The notes below the pieces were generated by a model. That model saw nothing but the letters and a program-made list of their open reading frames with translations. It was not told the DNA's origin and did not search any database. Shown here piece after piece: positions 46,162 through 57,383 of a stretch of DNA of 64,000 bases. Position numbers and translations under genes: made by a program. How positions within the stretch are numbered: position 1 is the first letter of the stretch; the number at the start of each line of letters is the position of its first letter. This DNA is from Puccinia triticina (lineage: Eukaryota > Basidiomycota > Pucciniomycetes > Pucciniales > Pucciniaceae). Location: positions 4,588,001-4,652,000 of the forward strand of contig NC_070571.1 in the NCBI RefSeq assembly GCF_026914185.1. The letters are read 5' to 3'.

Positions 46162-46723
46162 TGTTGAACTTAATGTAGTTCTGAATTATCTATTCTTTAA
46201 TTTAAACTTGCAGTTCTGTTCTTATACACGCACCCCGTTGTTGTCCCCAAAACTTAGTTGATCTTATAAAAAAGTCCGCACATCATTGTAGTAGTCTTTT
46301 CTTAATCAACTAAACTTGTTCGTTCTCAACACAACACTCACTAACATCTAATCTCATTGATCAGGTCCGTATTCCTTTATCATTGATACCATGTACCTCA
46401 TCACTCCATCCTTAACTCTTCTATCTCTTATTGTTTAGGTTAGTGACCGTCTTTGGTGTCATTAGTAGTATTGTGTAGATACTGATTTCAGTACACCTAT
46501 AAAGGTGTGTATAAGAAATCAACTAAACTTGTTTGTTCTCAACACAATGCTCACTAACATCTAATCTCATTGATCAGGTTAGTGACCGTCTTTGGTGTCA
46601 TTAGTAGTATTGTGTAGATACTGATTTCACTACACCCATAAAGGTTAGTGACCGTCTTCGGTGTCATTAGTAGTATCGTGTAGATACTGATTTCACTACA
46701 CCTATAAAGCGTTGAGTTCATTA
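46162..46723 (+). repeat. Copia-1 3' LTR
   Basis: 562 bp, with the same internal tandem repeats as the 5' LTR; it differs from it at around 20 positions. Confidence 0.85.
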
Positions 46724-46814
46724 GGGTTGAGGGGGCACGACACAGGATGCTCGCGGTCCAGGCCAAACTCAGCGAGCTTTCTTTCAACGTATTGAGTCTG
46801 ATTGATTTGCAAGC

Positions 46815-47736
46815 TGTAAATTATAGAATTTGATTGGAGATCTCGGAGAAATTACTGAGGGCACCTTACAAAAGTGATTGAGAATCTGATGAACAAGCTG
46901 AGCGACGACACAACGAGTTTGAGCAATAACACACCTTATAAAAGTGATTGAGAATCTGATGAACAAGCTGAGCAACAACACAACAAGTTTGAGCAATAAC
47001 ACACCTGTGATGAACGCAGTGTGATTTTTTGATTTGATTTGATTTGATTGATTGGGTTTTACGAGGGACGGGCGCAAGAGAGACGGTGATTAGTCTCTTC
47101 CTCACAATTGAATGTTTTGTTGCGCGTAATTTTATTATTTCTATTTTAACTAACCTTATAAAAGTGATTGAGAATCTGATGAACAAGCTGAGCAACGACA
47201 CGACGAGTTTGAGAAATAACACACCTAAAAGAAAACAAATAAGAAGAAATGAAAAGATAGAGGTGATGAAAAACAATCAGATTTAGACAAGAATGATAAA
47301 GAGAATGTAAACAAAAGTTGGGCATACCTGCAATGAACGCAGTGTGATTTTTTGATTTGATTTGATTGATTGGGTTTTACAAGGGATGCGCGCAAGAGAA
47401 ACGGTGATCTATTTAATGGGTAAAGATGGGGGAAAGAAAACAATGGGAAGAGTGTTTAGTTGTTGTTGATTTTGATGTTGATGACTTGAGGAATCTGGAA
47501 GGGGAAAATTTTGCTTACTAGTCTCTTCCTCACGATTGAATGTTTTGTTGCGCGTGAGGAAAAGACTAGCAGGCTTGGGCAGAGTCTGTTTTGATGTCGG
47601 GGAAATTTTCAGCTTGGGTTAGGTTAAAGTTCGGGATATTCACTATGAGTGTGCAAAGTTCGGGATATTCACTATGAGTGTGAGAATTGGAAAAGATTGC
47701 TGCGTATTCATAATCGGAAGACGCAGTATTTCAACA
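46815..47736 (-). repeat. Copia-2 3' LTR with ~72-bp minisatellite
   Basis: The unit CCTTATAAAAGTGATTGAGA ... GAGCAATAACACA occurs three times (about 46865, 46936 and 47154). The 5' LTR at 52238-53144 has the same arrangement. The two LTRs differ by several small indels. Confidence 0.85.
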
Positions 47737-50700
47737 GTCCCCCTCAATTTGAACGCAATCCTTCAATCCAATCATGTGTCTGAATTTTGCAAAGGGAACT
47801 TTTCTGAGGTTCTTTGTGAGAATGTTGGTGATCATATTCAAAGTGTATACATGTTTCATCTTGAAAGTTCCTTCTTGTATGTGCTCGCGGATCCAGTGAT
47901 GCTCAATTGCAACATGCTTGACTCGTCCGTGGTGTACCGGATTTTGAGCTAGGTGAATAGCGCTTAGATTATCGCAGATAAGTTCTGATGGGATCTGAAC
48001 CGGTATTCGTAGTTCCTTCATCAGCTTCATTATCCATAGCGCCTCTTGTCCAGCTTCAGTAATGGCTCTGCATTCAGCTTCGGTAGATGATAGAGCTACA
48101 GTGGGTTGAAGTCTACTGCGCCAGCTAATCGCGCCGTTCATGAACTTGAATAAATAACCAGTAGTTGAACAAAGAGTTGAATTATCACCAGCCCAATCAG
48201 CATTGCTAGCAATCTCAGGAAAATTCCAGCCTGGGTTTGCGGACAGTTCTTGTTGGCCAGGGGCTTGATAGGTAATCCGGAAATCACTTGTTGCTTTGAG
48301 GTATTGCAGGACGTGAATAAACGCGTCCCAATGTTGCTGATTTGGCTTGTTGAGGAATCTAGATAGTACACCAATGGCGAAACTTATATCCGGGCGAGTG
48401 CAGATGGCAATGTACATGAGAGAACCAACGGCTTTCCTGTATTGCTGGTTCTTTTCAACAAAAGATTTTGATTCTTCATTGGTTGATTTGACGAGCTTGA
48501 CGTTGTAGCCAAAAGGAGTGTTTGCGGGTTGACAGTTTGACATGTTGAATTTTTTTAACATGTTTAATATCATGCTTCTTTGATGTAATGAATAATTTCC
48601 TTCTTTGTCACGGTTGATTTTGATACCTACGGCGAATTTGGCGACACCTAGATCTTCCATGGCCCATTTACTTTTTATTTCTTCTTTCACCACGGCTATT
48701 TCATCGCCTGTGATGATCATGTCATCTACATGGAGGTACAGAATACTGTGTTTGCCATTTCTGAGTCGATAAAAGACGCATGAGTTGGCTTCAGTTTTGA
48801 TGAATCCAATGGTTGTCAAATGTTTTTCAACTTCAATGTGCCACAGTCTTGCAGACTGCTTAAGTCCATAGATTGATTTGTGAAGGCGCCAAACCTTGTC
48901 TTTACCGCCTTTGTCAAAACCTTCAGGTTGCTCCATGTAGATTTCTTTGTCAAGGTCGCTATTCAAAAAGGCGGCCACCGCATGCATTTGCTCAATTATC
49001 CAATTGTTTCTGGTTGCCAGGGCGACGACTAGACGGAGTGAAGAGGGTTTTCCTGTGGGAGAAAATGTCTGATCGTAATCAATCCCTTCCTCTTGAGTAT
49101 AGCCTTTTGCAACAAATCTCGCTTTGTATTTAGAAATACTGCCGTCCAGAAGCATTTTGACTTTGAAGACCCAACGCCCTTTGATGACTTTTTGGTTCTT
49201 GGGGCGAGTTGTGAGACTGTAGACTTTCTTCTCGCGCATTCCTGATAATTCTTTATCGCAAGCGTCTAACCACCGGCGCTTGGATTCGGATTTGAAAATG
49301 TCTTTAAAGCGTTTAGGTTCAAACTTTGGATCTGTGATTACGGTGTGGTTGCACTGCATTGGATTTGACATCAAGTAGGACCTTTTGGGTAATTGACTCA
49401 TTCTTGATGATCTTCGGACGTAGTTTGGGTGGTTGGGGTGGTCGATTGGAGGTTTTGGTGGGATGACTTTAATGCTTGTCGGCATGATTGGAGAGATAAT
49501 TGTCGGTTCCACGCCCAAGCTTGACTCATCGTCGTCTTCCATAGAGACTGGTTTGGTAGTGTTAACCGTTGTTTCTTCTGAGATGTTCTCTTCCTCAGCT
49601 TCAATTATGAATTCTCCTGGATCGTTATCGCCCTTCTCAGGAAACTTGTCTTCATCAAAAGTGACATCGTGAGTGTTGATAATTCAATGGCTTTCGTAAT
49701 CAAAGACTAGATAATTTCTATTGAACTCATTGAAACCGACGAGGAAACCCTTCCTTGATGTCGGGCTGAATTTATGCTCCATCTGCGACTTTTGGTTGTG
49801 GATGTATACAAGGCATCCAAAAGTTTTAATGTACTTGAGATTTGGTTTATGGCCGTACCAAAGTTCATAGGCAGATTCAGGGAGACCGTTTCGCAATGTG
49901 TTGAAAATCCGGTTTTGGATGAAAACAGCAGCTTCACATGCCAGGCTCCAGAATTGGCTTGATATACCGCTATGGATTAGGATAGATCTGGCCTTGGTGG
50001 AGATGGTCCTCATAAACCGCTCAACTAGTCCGTTTTGTTGCGGTGTATAGGGCGCGGTGGTATTCTTCACGATCCTGAGTGACTCGCAGAATGGGATCAT
50101 TAGGGAGTTAAGAAATTCGCCACCTCCATCTGTTGTAATCATTTTGACTTTTTGGTTGCAGTGTCTTTCGGCACGAGTAATGAAAGATTGTATTGCATCA
50201 AAAACTTCTTCCTTGGTTTTAGTTTTTAAGAAGATAATGAAAGTCATTCTACTATGTTCATCAACAATCAACATGAAATACAAGTAGTCAAAGATACAAG
50301 GGATTTGGATTATGCCGCTGAGATCAATGTGGATGTTGTCTAGTAGATTGCGGGAGTATGGCTTTGTTCCGGTCAAAGGTATTTTGGTTGATTTACTCAA
50401 CTTGCATGTTTCGCAAGCCTTTTCAGTCCCAGTTTCTGTTCCAACCGTTTTTCTCAGATATGTCGGGTTGAGATGGCCTAAGCATTTATGATCTGTGTTG
50501 GATGCGAGTGAGTCAGCTAGATCCCTTTCAGTCGGAAGATTATAAATGTTGCTGACCGGTTCAATTCTAACCACCATGAGGTTGTTGACGTAATTACCGC
50601 GTAGGAATGTTTCATCATCAAATGCAACAATAAATTTTGACGGGTCGCTAGGATCTGGAACTTTGATCACTCCCTTTTGCTTTAGGGCACCGGCGGCGAT

Positions 50701-52219
50701 GAGATTGTTTCTCAGGGAAGGGATATAGAGTGAATCGCTGAGAGTGAATTTTTCAACAGTGACTCCTTTGATGACGACGTCGCCGTGGGCTTCCACCTTG
50801 AGTTCTTCAGATCCAGCAGTCATGATGGTGTCGTTCACCTTAGAGTTGTTCTTGATGTTGTGAAAGAATAAGTAGTCATTGAACATATGACTAGATGCTC
50901 TGGTGGTAGTCATTGAACATATGACTAGATGCTCCGGTGTCCCACATTGCCTCAAATTTAGGGTGGACAGTGTTGACTTTGTTCCCATAAGCCATGAAAA
51001 CATAGTTTTTCTGTTTCTTTGCAGTGGTTGAGGTACCGGTGTGACTCGCGACTTGAACTTGCTCTAGTGAGTCTGGCTGAGTACTTTGTTCTGAGTTTGC
51101 TTTGGGTTTCAACTTGGCTACATTTGCGCAATTCTTCGGCGCATTGAGTCCGCGGGATTCGAACCACTCTCGTTCCGCCTTAGCGTTTTCAGGACGTTTA
51201 AAGCACTTAGAAGCGGGATGAGGGCCTTGGCACTTGTCAATTGTACATTTAACTCGATCCGATTGAGTTGGTCTAGATGTGTTTCCAGCAATCTTCAAGC
51301 TGTTAATTCCGTCATTTAATTTACCGGAGTTTGAGAATTTGAATTTGTTGTTTTCGTCTTCATATTGCTTCAAGGAACGTATCACGTTTTGGGTTGTTAT
51401 TGGCTTAACGTTCCGGAGGATGTGTCTCATTTCAGCGGAATGTGAGGAGTGCATCGAATGTAGGAGTCGTCGTCCCATAATTGATTTGTCAACGGTTCCT
51501 CCTCTGTTGAAAAACTTGTTCTTTAATTTCAGAAAGCTGTCGATGTGCGATGAAATAGAAGTTTTGAAATCTTGCTTGAAGTTTTCGATCTTGTTCTGAA
51601 CTAAGTAAAGTGTAGCTTCATTGTCTGCTTGGTGATATTCTTGGACAACGGTCCATAGATGGGCCGGGCCTCGTTTCATTGATGGGACTAATCTTCCGGG
51701 TCATGGTTGTGCGTCTGGATCTTCTTCAAGCTCTGCATCCGTAGGATAGATCATTTCTCTGGTAAGTGGGATCTCGACGTCATTGAGGGCTGTTTGAAAT
51801 CTTGCCGCATTAGTTTTGTCCATACGAGAAAATAAGAATTCTACTATGCAATCTCTGTTGATCTTGTTTATTGCCGGCTCAACGCCTAGATCTTAAAAGT
51901 TAGCATCCAGGATGTAATTGGCTAGGAAGATCAAATTTAGAGCTCCTCCTAATTGATTGCTCCAGGTGGTATAGTTGCTATCGGTCAGATCATCGATTCC
52001 CTTGACTTTGTTTAACGTGGATGACATCGCGAATGCATGAGCCTGGTTGGCTCCGAGGACAAGTCCTCCTCTGTTGAGTGCATTCTTGGCTGCTAGTTTT
52101 TGAGTGTTTTGGATCCGAGCTTGTTCGCGTGCTTGTTCTGTTGTTCCTCTTTCTCCTTGACCTTGTGATTGTGATTGGCCTTGGGGTTGTGGCTGAGTTT
52201 GACTAGTTTGATCGGCCAT
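47731..52219 (-). pseudogene. Copia-2 gag-pol polyprotein (three stops and a 34-bp duplication)
   Basis: It starts at 52219 (MADQTSQTQPQPQGQSQSQG, a Gln-rich gag start). Order: gag; protease WDTGASSHMFND with the canonical Asp; GAG-pre-integrase HKCLGH...CETCKLSKS; integrase HIDLSG, TTDGGGEF, YTPQQNGLVERF; RT KARFVAKGYTQEEGIDYDQT, AAFLNSDLDKEIYMEQPEGF, catalytic HVDD near 48730; RNase H SNADWAG and SSTEAECRA; stop at 47731. Breaks: TAA at 51893-51895, TGA near 51703, a 34-bp tandem duplication at 50872-50939 that shifts the frame just after the protease motif, and TGA at 49681-49683 before IINTHDVTF. From 49542 to 47731 the frame is fully open. Confidence 0.88.
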
Positions 52220-52221
52220 TT

Positions 52222-52237
52222 GAATCTCTTGCTACCA
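52222..52237 (-). promoter_or_regulatory. Copia-2 primer-binding site, tRNA 3'-end type
   Basis: Read on the minus strand, TGGTAGCAAGAGATTC follows the LTR end at once. TGGTAGC complements the 3' end GCTACCA of initiator tRNA-Met; the remaining bases match only partly. Confidence 0.6.
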
Positions 52238-53144
52238 TGTAAATTTCGATAGAATTCGATTGGAGATCTCGGAGAAATTATTGAGGGCACCTTATAAAAG
52301 TGATTGAGAATCTGATGAACAAGCTGAGCGACGACACGACGAGTTTGAGCAATAACACACCTTATAAAAGTGATTGAGAATCTGATGAACAAGCTGAGCA
52401 ACGACACGACGAGTTTGAGCAATAACACACCTGCGGTGTGATTTTTTGATTTTTTGATTTGATTTGATCGATTGGGTTTTACGAGGGACGCGCGCAAGAG
52501 AAACGGTGATTAGTCTCTTCCTCACGATTGAATGTTTTGTTGCGCGTAATTTTATTATTTCTATTTTAACTAACCTTATAAAAGTGATTGAGAATCTGAT
52601 GAACAAGCTGAGCAACGACACGACGACTTTGAGCAATAACACACCTAAAAGAAAACAAATAAGAAGAAATGAAAAGATAGAGGTGATGAAAAACAATCAG
52701 ATTTAGACGAGAATGATAAAGAGAATGTAAACAAAAGTTGGGCATACCTGCGATGAACGCAGTGTGATTTTTTGATTTGATTTGATTGATTGGGTTTTAC
52801 AAGGGACGCGCGCAAGAGAAACGGTGATCTATTTAATGGGTAAAAATGGGGGAAAGAAAATAATGGGAAGAGTGTTTAGTTGTTGTTGATGACTTGAGGA
52901 ATCTGGAAGGGGAAAACTTTACTTACTAGTCTCTTCCTCACGATTGAATGTTTTGTTGCGCGTGAGGAAAAGACTAGCAGGCTTGGGCGGAGTCGGTTTT
53001 GATGTTGGGGAAATTTTTAGCTTGGGTTAGGTTAAAGTTTGGGATATTCACTATGAGCGTGCAAAGTTCGGGATTTTCACTATGAGCGTGAGAATTGGAA
53101 AAGCTTGCTGCGTATTCATAATCGGAAGACGCAGTATTTCAACA
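52238..53144 (-). repeat. Copia-2 5' LTR
   Basis: 907 bp; partner of 46815-47736 and 15 bp shorter because of small indels in AT-rich and repeat parts. Confidence 0.85.
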
Positions 53145-56100
53145 CAAGCCGTCCTTGAAGCGTTCTATGTTCATACCTAGCGAAAATTCCGCCTTGCCCG
53201 GATATTTGATGTCAAATTCACGTTCCATTTCCTTCTTGAAGACCAATGGGTCACTGCTGATGATGACTATGTCGTCGACGTGCGCAAAGAGCCAAGTGGC
53301 TGGTCTGCCTGGTGCGGCGCGCCTCCAGAAGACGCAGGGGTCTGACAAGGAAATTTGGAAGTCGAGCGTCTTGAGATAGGCGGTCAGACGTTTGTATCAG
53401 ACCAGCGGGGCCTGCCTTAAGCCATAGATGGCTTTGTTGAGATCAAGCACCGAGTTCGGAGGGCAATCGTAGCCTTGCGGGGGAAGAAGCGTGACTGTGT
53501 CCTCCAGGGGACAGGTGAGGAACGCACTGCGTACGTCTAACTGGTGGATTTGCAGGCCAGCGTTCACGGCGAATGAGATGAGGATCCGCAGGGAAGCCGC
53601 CTTGCCCGTTGGCGCGTAGATGGCGTTGAAATTCCTGCCGTAGACTTGTTGAAAGCCCTGGGCGCATATGCGAGCTTTGAACTCGATGACTTTGTTGTCC
53701 GGTCCAAGCTTGCGGCGGTACGCCCAGGTCAAAGGGATGGGCTCGTCTGTGTCTTGTCTAGGTCGGACGGTCCATACTTCATGCTTGAGCATGTTCGCGA
53801 TTTCTTTCAGTTCTGCCTGGATCCAGCTGTTGCGGTCAGTTCCGCTCATGGCCTGCCTGTGTGTTTTGGGGTCGATCTCGATTTCCAGCAGGTAAGCCAG
53901 CCTCGTCTTCCTGCCAGAGACGATGTTGGAGGGATCGATGGTGCTGCTGATCTCCTTGGTTGGCGGGGCAAGCGTCCACGCATAACGGCGGCTTAGGGGT
54001 TGCCGAGGTTCAGGAGATCCCGCTTGCGCGGTTGGGGCGGCGGCTTCAGGAGCCGGGGAGGATGAAGACGTGCGAAGGTCCAGTATGATTCGGTTTATGT
54101 CCTGCTCCTCTTCTACAAGTTCTTGCTGCGCTGAGTTGTCGGCTTCGATTGCCTCCTCTTCGCTGAAGAGGAGAGGCTCTTTCGCGTTAAAGCTAGGTAG
54201 TTTATTGGATCCAAGAGCAACATGGCTCTTACTCAAGGCTGGGCAGTCGGGAAATGAGGTTTCATCGAAGTGGAGATGCTTGACGGTGACAATCGCTTTG
54301 TCTTTGATGCGATAGACCCGATAGGAGGAGTAGTCGTTATCATACCCTAGCAGCACGCCTTCCCAGGAGACTGCCAAGAACTTGGTCTCCCTCTTCTGCT
54401 TTGGCTTAACTACCCACACTCTGCAGCCAAACAGCCGGAAGAAGTGGATGTTTGGTTTGAGTTTAAACATCAGCTCAATAGGGCAATTGCGACCTTTAGC
54501 GAGAGAGGGCAGGCAGTTCGTCGTGGAGGTGGCCGTTTGGACAGCTTTGGCCCACCACTCCGGCGCCATGTTGGCCTGCATCATCAGGCACCTCGTCATG
54601 TTGATGATGGTGCGGTTAGCTTGTTCCGCCAGGCCGTTATTTTGGGGGGTGTAGGCTGGCGCGACGTTGTGTTGGATGCCGGCGTTTTTCAGGTGATCGC
54701 CGAGGGTGCCATTGACAAACTCTCCTCCGCCGTCTGATATGAGCTTCTTCATGGCGAAGCCTGTCTGTTTCTCAAAGAAGAGTCAAAAGTCGAGTATGGC
54801 CTGTGTGGCCTGGCTTTTCTCTTTCAGGATGGTTGTGTGTATATATCCGGTGAATTGGTTGGTTAGCGTCATGAAAAAACGTGCTCCACCGTTTGTTGGT
54901 GGACTGATTGGTCCAACAAGATCCGCGTGAACAACACTGAGGGGAGGATCAACCTCCTTGAAGTGCCCGCTACAGGGAAGTCTGGTTAGCTTGCCCTGCA
55001 TACAGGCCGTGCAAGAATGCGATTTGGTTAGGTCTAGAGAGTCCGGTACTACCTGCCCGATCCTGCCATAGCTTGCGTGGCCGAGCCTGTTGTGCCACTT
55101 GTGGTAATTGGATAGCTGAGTGATTGTAGTTGTGGTACAGTTGACTGCGGGTGCTGGCGGCGGAGCAGCACCGATTAGCTCAAGCAAATGGTTTGAGACG
55201 TTAACCTGAAACGGAGTGTTGTCGTTGATTTGCACTTCATAGCTGCCGTTCTTCTCGTAAACTGAGGCTTTGCGGTTGAGAAGCTGCATCAAGGATATGA
55301 GGTTCCTTGAGAGGTTTGGCACAAACAGTGCCTCCCGGAGGGCTAGAATCTGGCCAGAGGGGAGAGATATGTTGGCGGTTCCTCGAGCGACTGCGACTAG
55401 TTGTGATTTACCACAGCCCGTGACTATGCTAATGTGTACAGGAGTAGTGTCGGTGAAGTAGCTGAGGGAGTTCAGCATATGATTGCTGGCTCCCGATTCC
55501 AGAATGGTGGACAGTGGCGCGGGGTGAGGAGTGGTGTTGTAGGTGAAGGCCGGCTTGACTATCGCGCGATGGGCTTCCTCTTCTGGTTCGTCGGCACCGG
55601 TATGGTAAGTGTTGCGCTGTCGCTTCTGCGGTCTTTCACGCTCCTGAAGGGGTTTGTCAGGTGGACGCGTCAGAGGATGGATCGTCCAGCACGTTTCTTC
55701 AGTGTGTGTCGTTGCTTTAGGGTTATGTTTGCCGCCACTACATATGATGATCGGTTGGCTAGGTTTCTTGTGTCTGTGGCCGGTACCCGTGGCGAGTGCA
55801 GTTGACGTTGGCTCAGCGTCATCTACAAATTTCCTTTTTGTGGAAGTCTTGTGTCGGCCGATGTCCCGTAGCTTCGCGATGATTTCTTTTGGCTTGGCGA
55901 GTGCCTCAAGGTCCACAAATAGAGCTTGCATGAGCATGGGTTGACGTTTAGTGATCTTGCCGACAATACCGCAGCCTACGAGAACGTCGGGAACTTTAAG
56001 GCCTAGAGAGCTGAACTCAGTGAGGCTTTCTTCCATCTCCGTAATGTAAGAATTCATGTCCTTGTTAAACTGGATGTCAAGCCATTTATTCCAGACTTGG

Positions 56101-56529
56101 AATACCAAGAGGAGCGAGTCCAAGGCGTATATGGTTTTGATGTCAGTCCACATTTGAAAGGGGTCCTTCTTGTTGTTGTCTTTTATGATGCTGGTAAAGA
56201 TTGCGTTTGAGATCGCCTCACTTAGGATACTACAAGTTCGGAGAGCTCCTTGTAGCTTGTCATTGTCTGGCTCCTTTGACAGTGGTTCTTCAAGGTACGT
56301 TTCAAGGTGGCAAGGCCGAAGATGCATTTTGATCTTCCGTTCCCAGAGTGGGAAGTTTGAGCCGTCGAACTTTGGTACATTGACGTGGTCTTTGTTGGGG
56401 CTGTAGGCGTCACTCTTGGAGACTTGCAAGGTTCTGTCTGTAGCGGTGGAAGCTGGGGCCGGTCCTTGATTGCGCGTGTTTGCCATACCGTCCTGCTTTC
56501 AGTTGTTTTGCGAGGTAGTCAAAGAAGAG

Positions 56530-56549
56530 GGTCCTTGAGACTGTAAATC
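56530..56549 (-). promoter_or_regulatory. Copia-3 candidate primer-binding site (tRNA-Tyr anticodon arm?)
   Basis: On the minus strand GATTTACAGTCTCAAGG follows the LTR end. Its complement, GAGACTGTAAATC, resembles the anticodon arm of fungal tRNA-Tyr (anticodon GTA in ACTGTAAATC). This is recalled, not searched. Confidence 0.45.
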
Positions 56550-57378
56550 TAAAAAGTTTGGAACAACTGAAAAGTTTTGTTCCTATTTCTCAACACGCTT
56601 GTATTTACATTTTTATATAATTTGAGAAAAGGAACAGAGGAGAATCTGGTTGGGGATTAGCTTTACCTGAAAGCAGTACGTTTGGGTGCTTGACTTTGGT
56701 TGAGGTTCTCCTTGGAGTTGTCTTCCTGGCTGGTAGCGCGAGGGCGGTAGCTATGCAAGACTAACAGAGGTGTTTCTAATGGAAGGGCCTGCGTTAGCTT
56801 AAATCTTGACTAAGGTCCTAGTCTGGTCTTTCTAAGGCTTACCAATGGCGGAGCCAGCTAACTAAAGAGCTTGGTCTTATCCTGCCTAAACGGGTGGGCT
56901 GTGCTGGTGTCTGCTTGTCGAACATGGTTCGGCTAAGTCAGCTATCTGTTCTGTTTCTGTTGGTTCTCTGGGAGAGGTTCTACTCACCTTGTACGGTGGT
57001 TGCTGAGATTCTGCAGAGGAAGGGCTCTTGATTCTTAGTACCGATCCGGTCTGCAAGGGTTCTACGAGTATAAGGTTGGTCAGCTATTTGTTCCAACTTT
57101 ATCTCTCCTTGGGTACGCACGTTGACGCTGCTTCTAAGCTTAATCTTCCCGTTGCGGTTCCCGGTATGGTTGCCGTGCCTGCAAGTGATTGAGCGGGGCT
57201 TGTCAGCTAGAGGCTGGGTTAGGGTTCTGATCTGCAGAGAGGCTTACCTCTTTTTGCAGCTGGGGCTAGTTCTGGTTCTGTCCGCGCTAGCTTCCTCAAG
57301 GGTTGCTGCGGGTCTTGGTCTGGGTTTTGCTGGAGCCGCGCGAGCTTCCTGGAGGATGGCCGCGGGCCTGGGTCCGTA
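56550..57378 (-). repeat. Copia-3 5' LTR
   Basis: 829 bp; near-identical to 38636-39464. Confidence 0.85.
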
Positions 57379-57383
57379 GTTTA

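Larger units (their letters stand above)
40253..46723 (+). mobile_element. Copia-1: Ty1/copia element inserted in copia-3
   Basis: The LTRs are 40253-40812 and 46162-46723 (560 and 562 bp, roughly 96% identical by eye, mostly C/T changes). The target duplication GGGTT lies at 40248-40252 and 46724-46728. A primer-binding site follows the 5' LTR at once (40813), and a polypurine tract AAGGGGGGA (46153-46161) precedes the 3' LTR. The LTR starts TGTTGAACTTAATG and ends GTTCATTA. A solo LTR is nested at 41192-42310; without it copia-1 is about 5.35 kb. Confidence 0.9.
46815..53144 (-). mobile_element. Copia-2: Ty1/copia element inserted in copia-3
   Basis: The LTRs are 46815-47736 (3') and 52238-53144 (5'), with target duplication CAAGC at 46810-46814 and 53145-53149. 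On the minus strand each LTR starts TGTTGAAATACTGCG and ends TTTACA. The primer-binding site follows the 5' LTR, and a purine tract (GAGGGGGAC, read on the minus strand) abuts the 3' LTR. The element is 6,330 bp. The duplication lies in the copia-3 RT frame and rejoining restores it. Confidence 0.9.
39305..56486 (-). pseudogene. Copia-3 gag-pol polyprotein (three pieces, two nonsense codons)
   Basis: The pieces, in coding order, are 56486-53150, 46809-46724 and 40247-39305. Domains in order: gag from ATG 56486; a zinc knuckle-like CSGGKHNPKATTH...CW (near 55720); protease ILESGASNHM, where the usual catalytic Asp of DSG is Glu; GAG-pre-integrase WHNRLGH...C..C; integrase core HADLVGP and SDGGGEF with YTPQNNGLAE; reverse transcriptase from WIQAELKEI with FKARICAQGF, catalytic HVDD near 53270, and the nested insertions after FSLGMNIERF; RNase H with FSDVDWG and STAEAEYKAL. 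Two in-frame TGA codons break it: 54779-54781 in the integrase and 53397-53399 in RT (after GLRQAPLV, where the family has Trp). Without insertions and stops the frame is otherwise open. Confidence 0.85.
38636..57378 (-). mobile_element. Copia-3: Ty1/copia element split by two nested copia elements
   Basis: The LTRs are 38636-39464 (3') and 56550-57378 (5'), both 829 bp, and the whole is flanked by GTTTA at 38631-38635 and 57379-57383. Unusually the LTRs begin TACGGACCC and end ACTTTTTA (TA...TA). Two insertions interrupt it: copia-1 (40253-46723, duplication GGGTT) and copia-2 (46815-53144, duplication CAAGC). Without them copia-3 is 5,932 bp. The 86 bp between the two insertions (46724-46809) are copia-3 reverse-transcriptase sequence. 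The two LTRs are very similar, so this host element is itself not ancient. Confidence 0.9.
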
